NCBI RefSeq assembly: GCF_001742145.1
Contig: NZ_CP015749.1
Location: forward strand, 186,001-250,000
Direction: 5' to 3'
DNA: 64,000 nt
Origin: Pectobacterium parmentieri
GTDB lineage: Bacteria > Pseudomonadota > Gammaproteobacteria > Enterobacterales > Enterobacteriaceae
The position numbers were made by a program, and so were the translations under genes. This document shows, one piece after another, positions 62,808 to 64,000 of this stretch. The notes under the pieces are model-generated. The model did no database searches. It was not told the origin of the DNA and worked only from the letters and a program-made list of their open reading frames with translations. Every line of letters begins with the position of its first letter. The stretch's first letter is position 1.

Positions 62808-63558
62808 TTTTGCCAAACCTCATTTCCATGTGCCGCACCAGCAGCGAGAGCAGGAAAGTAATAACCCAATAGACGATAGAGATCGCCAGATAGGGTTCCC
62901 AGTACGTGGCGTAAGCCCCTGACACCGTGCGAGCGGCATAGGCGAGATCCGCCAGCCCGATCGCCGAAGCCAGTGAGGAATCTTTCACTATAGCGATGGC
63001 GTTATTACCCAGCGGTGGCAGCATGCGGCGGAAAGCCTGTGGCAGGATCACTTTCCGCATGGTGCGGCCATAGCTCATGCCGAGAGAGCGTGACGCCTCC
63101 ATTTGACCGCGATCGATAGACTGAATACCGGCGCGGAATATCTCAGAGACATAGGCACCTGCGTTCAGCGTGATGGCTACCACGCAAGAGAGGAACGCGC
63201 CGTAATCCGAGCGTAATGTACGGGCAAAATCGACCGACATAATATTGCTGGTGACCAGCAGCCCGTCACGCGGGTTGATGAACAGCGGTACCAGTGCGAA
63301 GTGCACCACCATGATTTGCACAAACAACGGCGTACCCCGAAAGGCGCTGATGTAGATTCGTACCGGCCATTGAACGCCGTAGTGCAGGATATATTTCCAC
63401 GGCCCGTGCGGCGCTTGTGCTAAGCGGCCTAATCCGAGCGTTAATCCCCAGCAGGTGCCAAGAATGACACAAATAATGGTGCATTTGATGGTCATCCAGG
63501 TGCCTTCCATAAACAAAGGGGCATATTCCTGAATGATCTCCCAACGAAATCCCGTCAA
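62794..63558 (-). CDS. Polar amino-acid ABC transporter, permease
   Basis: A 254-aa inner-membrane protein of the HisM/GlnP family with about five membrane segments. [15 protein letters not shown] and the EAA-type loop [24 protein letters not shown] (quoted in parts: [11 protein letters not shown] and VILPQAFRR) are typical, with [17 protein letters not shown]. No second permease is seen, so it probably acts as a homodimer. Overlaps the ATPase gene start. Confidence 0.92.
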   Translation of the reverse strand: MTGFRWEIIQEYAPLFMEGTWMTIKCTIICVILGTCWGLTLGLGRLAQAPHGPWKYILHYGVQWPVRIYISAFRGTPLFVQIMVVHFALVPLFINPRDGLLVTSNIMSVDFARTLRSDYGAFLSCVVAITLNAGAYVSEIFRAGIQSIDRGQMEASRSLGMSYGRTMRKVILPQAFRRMLPPLGNNAIAIVKDSSLASAIGLADLAYAARTVSGAYATYWEPYLAISIVYWVITFLLSLLVRHMEMRFGKSDSR

Positions 63559-63596
63559 GATCGTTTCCTTTTTTCAATAGGCTAACGTAATGATTA

Positions 63597-63631
63597 TTCT
63601 AAAATAAACCGGACAGGCTGGCTGTCCGGTT
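63597..63631 (-). terminator. Intercistronic attenuator between binding protein and permease
   Basis: AACCGGACAG and CTGTCCGGTT pair perfectly; on the minus strand the stem is followed by TATTTTAG. It lies between the binding-protein gene and the permease gene and would lower permease expression relative to the binding protein. Confidence 0.7.
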
Positions 63632-63691
63632 GATGCGACGTCTCATGCGAGGCGATGGAGACCAGGAGAAGTGCGCGGCGTATTGCAGGCG

Positions 63692-64000
63692 TTATTCTGC
63701 GGGTAAGGTTGGCACGTTGTTATCAAACCAGGTTTGATAGATCTTGGCGTAGGTGCCGTCAGCCACAATTTTTTTCAGTCCGGCGTTAATCTTCTCACGC
63801 AGTTGATCGTTGCCTTTTGCAACGGCGATCCCAAAGTACTGGCGCTCGAATTTGGCATCGGAAACCAGATTGAACTGTTTTTCCGGGTGCGTCTTAATGT
63901 AAAACTTCACCACGCCCACATCGCCAACCGCGGCACCGACACCGTCTTCGTACAGCTCTTGTAACATTAACGGGGTGTTATCAAAGCGCTTAATCGATGT
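63692..64000 (-). CDS. Amino-acid ABC transporter substrate-binding protein, C-terminal part (5' truncated by window)
   Basis: The frame is open to the window edge at 64000, giving 102 codons of the C-terminal lobe. It fits the SBP family 3 (glutamine/histidine type): GVGAAVGDVGVVKFYI, YFGIAVAKGNDQLREKINAGL and DGTYAKIYQTWF. The protein would be periplasmic; the signal peptide lies outside the window. It is the first of three transporter genes on the minus strand. Confidence 0.92.
   Translation of the reverse strand, partial: TSIKRFDNTPLMLQELYEDGVGAAVGDVGVVKFYIKTHPEKQFNLVSDAKFERQYFGIAVAKGNDQLREKINAGLKKIVADGTYAKIYQTWFDNNVPTLPAE

Overview
The window reads as chromosome of a soft-rot enterobacterium, most likely Pectobacterium. 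The basis is gene content and protein likeness recalled from memory, not a search. Backbone gene order is enterobacterial (glnE-hldE; barA/rlmD-relA-mazG-pyrG-eno-queE; cysJIH; cysDNC-ygbE). The catabolic genes suit a plant-cell-wall degrader: a complete D-galactarate/D-glucarate pathway, a rhamnogalacturonide transporter with a GH105 hydrolase, and an aryl-beta-glucoside or cellobiose type PTS. Density is about 49 protein genes in 64 kb. I saw no rRNA, tRNA, CRISPR array or intact insertion sequence.

Layout. 1-5 kb: 3' end of glnE, hldE, ligA and its small partner ypeB. 5-7.3 kb: a FlxA-like coiled-coil protein and an Aer-like PAS chemoreceptor, both on the minus strand. 7.3-18.3 kb: the aldarate cluster garD / gudP, gudX, gudD, garL, garR, garK, which converts galactarate and glucarate through 5-keto-4-deoxyglucarate to tartronate semialdehyde, glycerate and phosphoglycerate. 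18.3-29.3 kb: barA (global virulence sensor kinase), rlmD, relA, mazG, pyrG, eno. 29.7-33 kb: a TonB-dependent receptor with a downstream periplasmic binding protein. 33.3-36.1 kb: rhiT-rhiN. 36.1-41.1 kb: a minus-strand type VI secretion cassette of vgrG, VRR-NUC nuclease, DUF3396 immunity protein and PAAR tip. 41.6-44.1 kb: an exported metallo-beta-lactamase-fold hydrolase and the queuosine genes queE and queD. 44.4-47.4 kb: a c-di-GMP pair, an EAL phosphodiesterase divergent from a PilZ protein with a degenerate HD-GYP domain. 47.6-52 kb: cysJIH. 52.1-56.7 kb: a LacI-controlled PTS/beta-glucosidase operon. 57.1-62 kb: cysG-cysD-cysN-cysC-ygbE. 62-64 kb: a polar amino-acid ABC transporter cut by the window edge.

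How the genes work together. The cys genes form one assimilatory pathway: CysDN and CysC make PAPS, CysH makes sulfite, CysJI makes sulfide, and CysG supplies the siroheme that CysI needs. The PTS island splits these two cys operons. The gar/gud cluster has regulatory DNA of its own: a CRP-like site and a 19-bp palindrome upstream of garD, and matching sequence blocks upstream of both gudP and gudX.

Items most worth a second look: the T6SS cassette with an N-terminal VRR-NUC toxin; the PilZ/degenerate HD-GYP protein facing an apparently intact EAL enzyme; the PTS that pairs a fructose/mannitol-type EIIA with cellobiose-type EIIB and EIIC behind a perfect 45-bp palindrome; the paired gudP/gudX control regions with an in-between 48-codon ORF; and a family of dispersed intergenic elements with shared ends.
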